6,434 nucleotides of DNA from Thermoplasmata archaeon (GTDB taxonomy: Archaea > Thermoplasmatota > Thermoplasmata > JAGHBH01), in assembly GCA_030673205.1 (NCBI GenBank), contig DAOVJP010000081.1, positions 1 through 6,434 of the forward strand, given 5' to 3'. This document shows, in pieces, positions 5,512 to 6,434 of this stretch. The position numbers were made by a program, and so were the translations under genes. Below the pieces are notes generated by a model, which searched no databases, was not told the DNA's origin, and saw nothing but the letters and a program-made list of their open reading frames with translations. Positions within the stretch are counted from its first letter, which is position 1. Each line of letters opens with the position of its first letter.

Positions 5512-6434
5512 GGAGAATATCCAGATAGAGATCGGGGGGGACGAAGGGGAAGAGGAGATAGATGAGAGGGGAGAGAAGGGGAGCATGGGGGATAGAAAGA
5601 GAGGGGGAGAGAAGGGACAAGAGGAGGTTCTCATCGTTGTTGGTGAGGAGGACGAGGCTCCGGACCCTGATGAAGAGATATCCATAGTCGTAGGTCAGAC
5701 CGAGATAGAACCGGAGGAGGAAGAGGAAGACCGGTCAGGGGAAGATAGAGAAGAGGTGGTATTGGCAGAGGAGAGAGATCTTATTTCCATCGCCGAAGAT
5801 GAGGAGAAACCCGAAGAAGTGCCTAAGAGAGCACCCAAGAGAAAGAAGAAGGCAAAGGATAAGAAGGCCGCGGCGACGGGGGCGAAAGAACAAGCGAAGG
5901 AGAAGGGGGGAGTTGATGGCGATGAAAGGGATGATAGTGGGCAGGGGAGGGGCGATGGTGGAAGAGAGAGGGATGACAGTGGACGTAGGAGGGGAGAGGA
6001 AGAAAAAGAAGGAAGAGGCGAGGATGAAGAGGATGAAGAGGACAAATCAGAGAAGCCACCGGTGAAAGGACATGGAAGAAAGGGCGGGGTCATCATCGCA
6101 TTGCTATTAGTGGCCACCCTCGTTCTTGCGGGGTGGTATACCTTTTTGTACGACCCAACTGGCCCCCCGGTACCCGTTATAGAGGCCCCGGAGTCCGCCG
6201 TCGCGGGAGAGCTGTTGGAGCTCTCCGCCGCCGACTCCACAGGAACGATAACGGATTACGCTTGGAATTTCGGGGATGGTGCCACGGCAAATGGGGAGAG
6301 AGTGACGCATTTCTATTCCCAACCGGGCACAAGGACAGTGAGCCTGACGCTCAAGGACGGCAAAGGGAGGGAAGCGATGAAGACCACCCAGATATACATT
6401 TCACCCCTCTCCGTAACCCTTCCTCCGGACAAAA
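5504..6434 (+). CDS. Membrane-anchored PKD-domain protein with charged cytoplasmic region (3' end outside window)
   Basis: From ATG 5504 the frame stays open for 310 codons to the right edge. Residues 1-193 are low-complexity and extremely charged: acidic first (EEEEED at 71-76), then a Lys/Arg cluster (KRAPKRKKKAKDKK, 108-121), a Gly/Arg/Asp segment containing ERDDSG twice (141-146, 155-160), and another acidic run (173-180). A single hydrophobic helix at 195-216 (VIIALLLVATLVLAGWYTFL) follows basic residues, so the N-terminus should be cytoplasmic. A PKD domain spans about 222-299, with WNFGDG at 254-259 and the closing TRTVSLTLKDGKG strand pair. PKD domains are extracellular beta modules common in archaeal surface proteins. 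The gene overlaps the aminotransferase by 8 nt (TAATGGCTAA region), so coupled translation is likely. An internal ATG at 5585 is a less likely start. The remaining C-terminal domains and function are unknown. Confidence 0.92.
   Translation, partial: MAKENIQIEIGGDEGEEEIDERGEKGSMGDRKRGGEKGQEEVLIVVGEEDEAPDPDEEISIVVGQTEIEPEEEEEDRSGEDREEVVLAEERDLISIAEDEEKPEEVPKRAPKRKKKAKDKKAAATGAKEQAKEKGGVDGDERDDSGQGRGDGGRERDDSGRRRGEEEKEGRGEDEEDEEDKSEKPPVKGHGRKGGVIIALLLVATLVLAGWYTFLYDPTGPPVPVIEAPESAVAGELLELSAADSTGTITDYAWNFGDGATANGERVTHFYSQPGTRTVSLTLKDGKGREAMKTTQIYISPLSVTLPPDK
5520..6060 (+). other. Strongly purine-biased tract inside the PKD protein gene
   Basis: The coding strand is about 80% purine or more over much of this stretch: 52 of 60 bases at 5521-5580, 49 of 60 at 5701-5760 and 50 of 60 at 6001-6060. 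Uninterrupted purine runs include 5564-5583 (20 nt) and 5594-5617 (24 nt). The bias follows from Glu, Lys, Arg, Gly and Asp codons in the cytoplasmic region and stops at the membrane segment. It also generates spurious Ser/Pro/Leu-rich frames on the opposite strand. Confidence 0.8.

Noticed and set aside
5338..6240. Ser/Pro/Leu-rich minus-strand frames of 115 and 181 codons, and an Arg-rich 88-codon plus-strand frame at 5799-6065
   Set aside because: All arise from the purine-rich stretch of the PKD protein gene, whose own frame continues into a clear membrane helix and PKD domain.

Overview
The window looks archaeal, most likely Thermoplasmatota-like (moderate confidence, from gene style only). 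The signs are frequent AUA and AGG/AGA codons, a GGAGGT ribosome binding site, TATA-box-like elements at promoter distance, and large modular surface proteins built from NHL, fibronectin III, ZU5-like and PKD modules. No rRNA, tRNA, CRISPR array, transposase or integrase was seen.

Left block (1-3966, minus strand): one very long gene, still open at the left edge, with 1322 codons visible. It encodes an exported protein: signal peptide, a DUF2341-like N-terminal beta domain, an array of 18 NHL repeats, a fibronectin type III domain and a ZU5-like domain. Because the array is so long, many spurious open frames lie opposite it, the longest being 423 codons.

Middle block (3967-4353): a divergent intergenic region of about 390 bp. 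It holds a TATA-like box and a strong Shine-Dalgarno for the left gene, two nested tandem arrays (36-bp and 22-bp units sharing a 12-bp core), near-palindromes at the 36-bp unit junctions, a possible TATA box for the right-hand genes, and a 20-codon leader ORF that overlaps the next start by ATGA.

Right block (4354-6434, plus strand): a complete class I PLP-dependent aminotransferase, overlapped by 8 nt by a second gene that runs off the right edge. The second gene encodes a single-pass membrane protein: a very charged cytoplasmic region of about 190 residues, one membrane segment, then an external PKD domain. The overlap suggests co-transcription and translational coupling, although no biochemical link between an aminotransferase and a PKD surface protein is evident.

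Taken together this is an envelope locus: two large beta-rich extracytoplasmic proteins read outward from one side or the other of a repeat-bearing control region, with a housekeeping-type aminotransferase leading the right-hand operon. A shared function for the two surface proteins is inference only.
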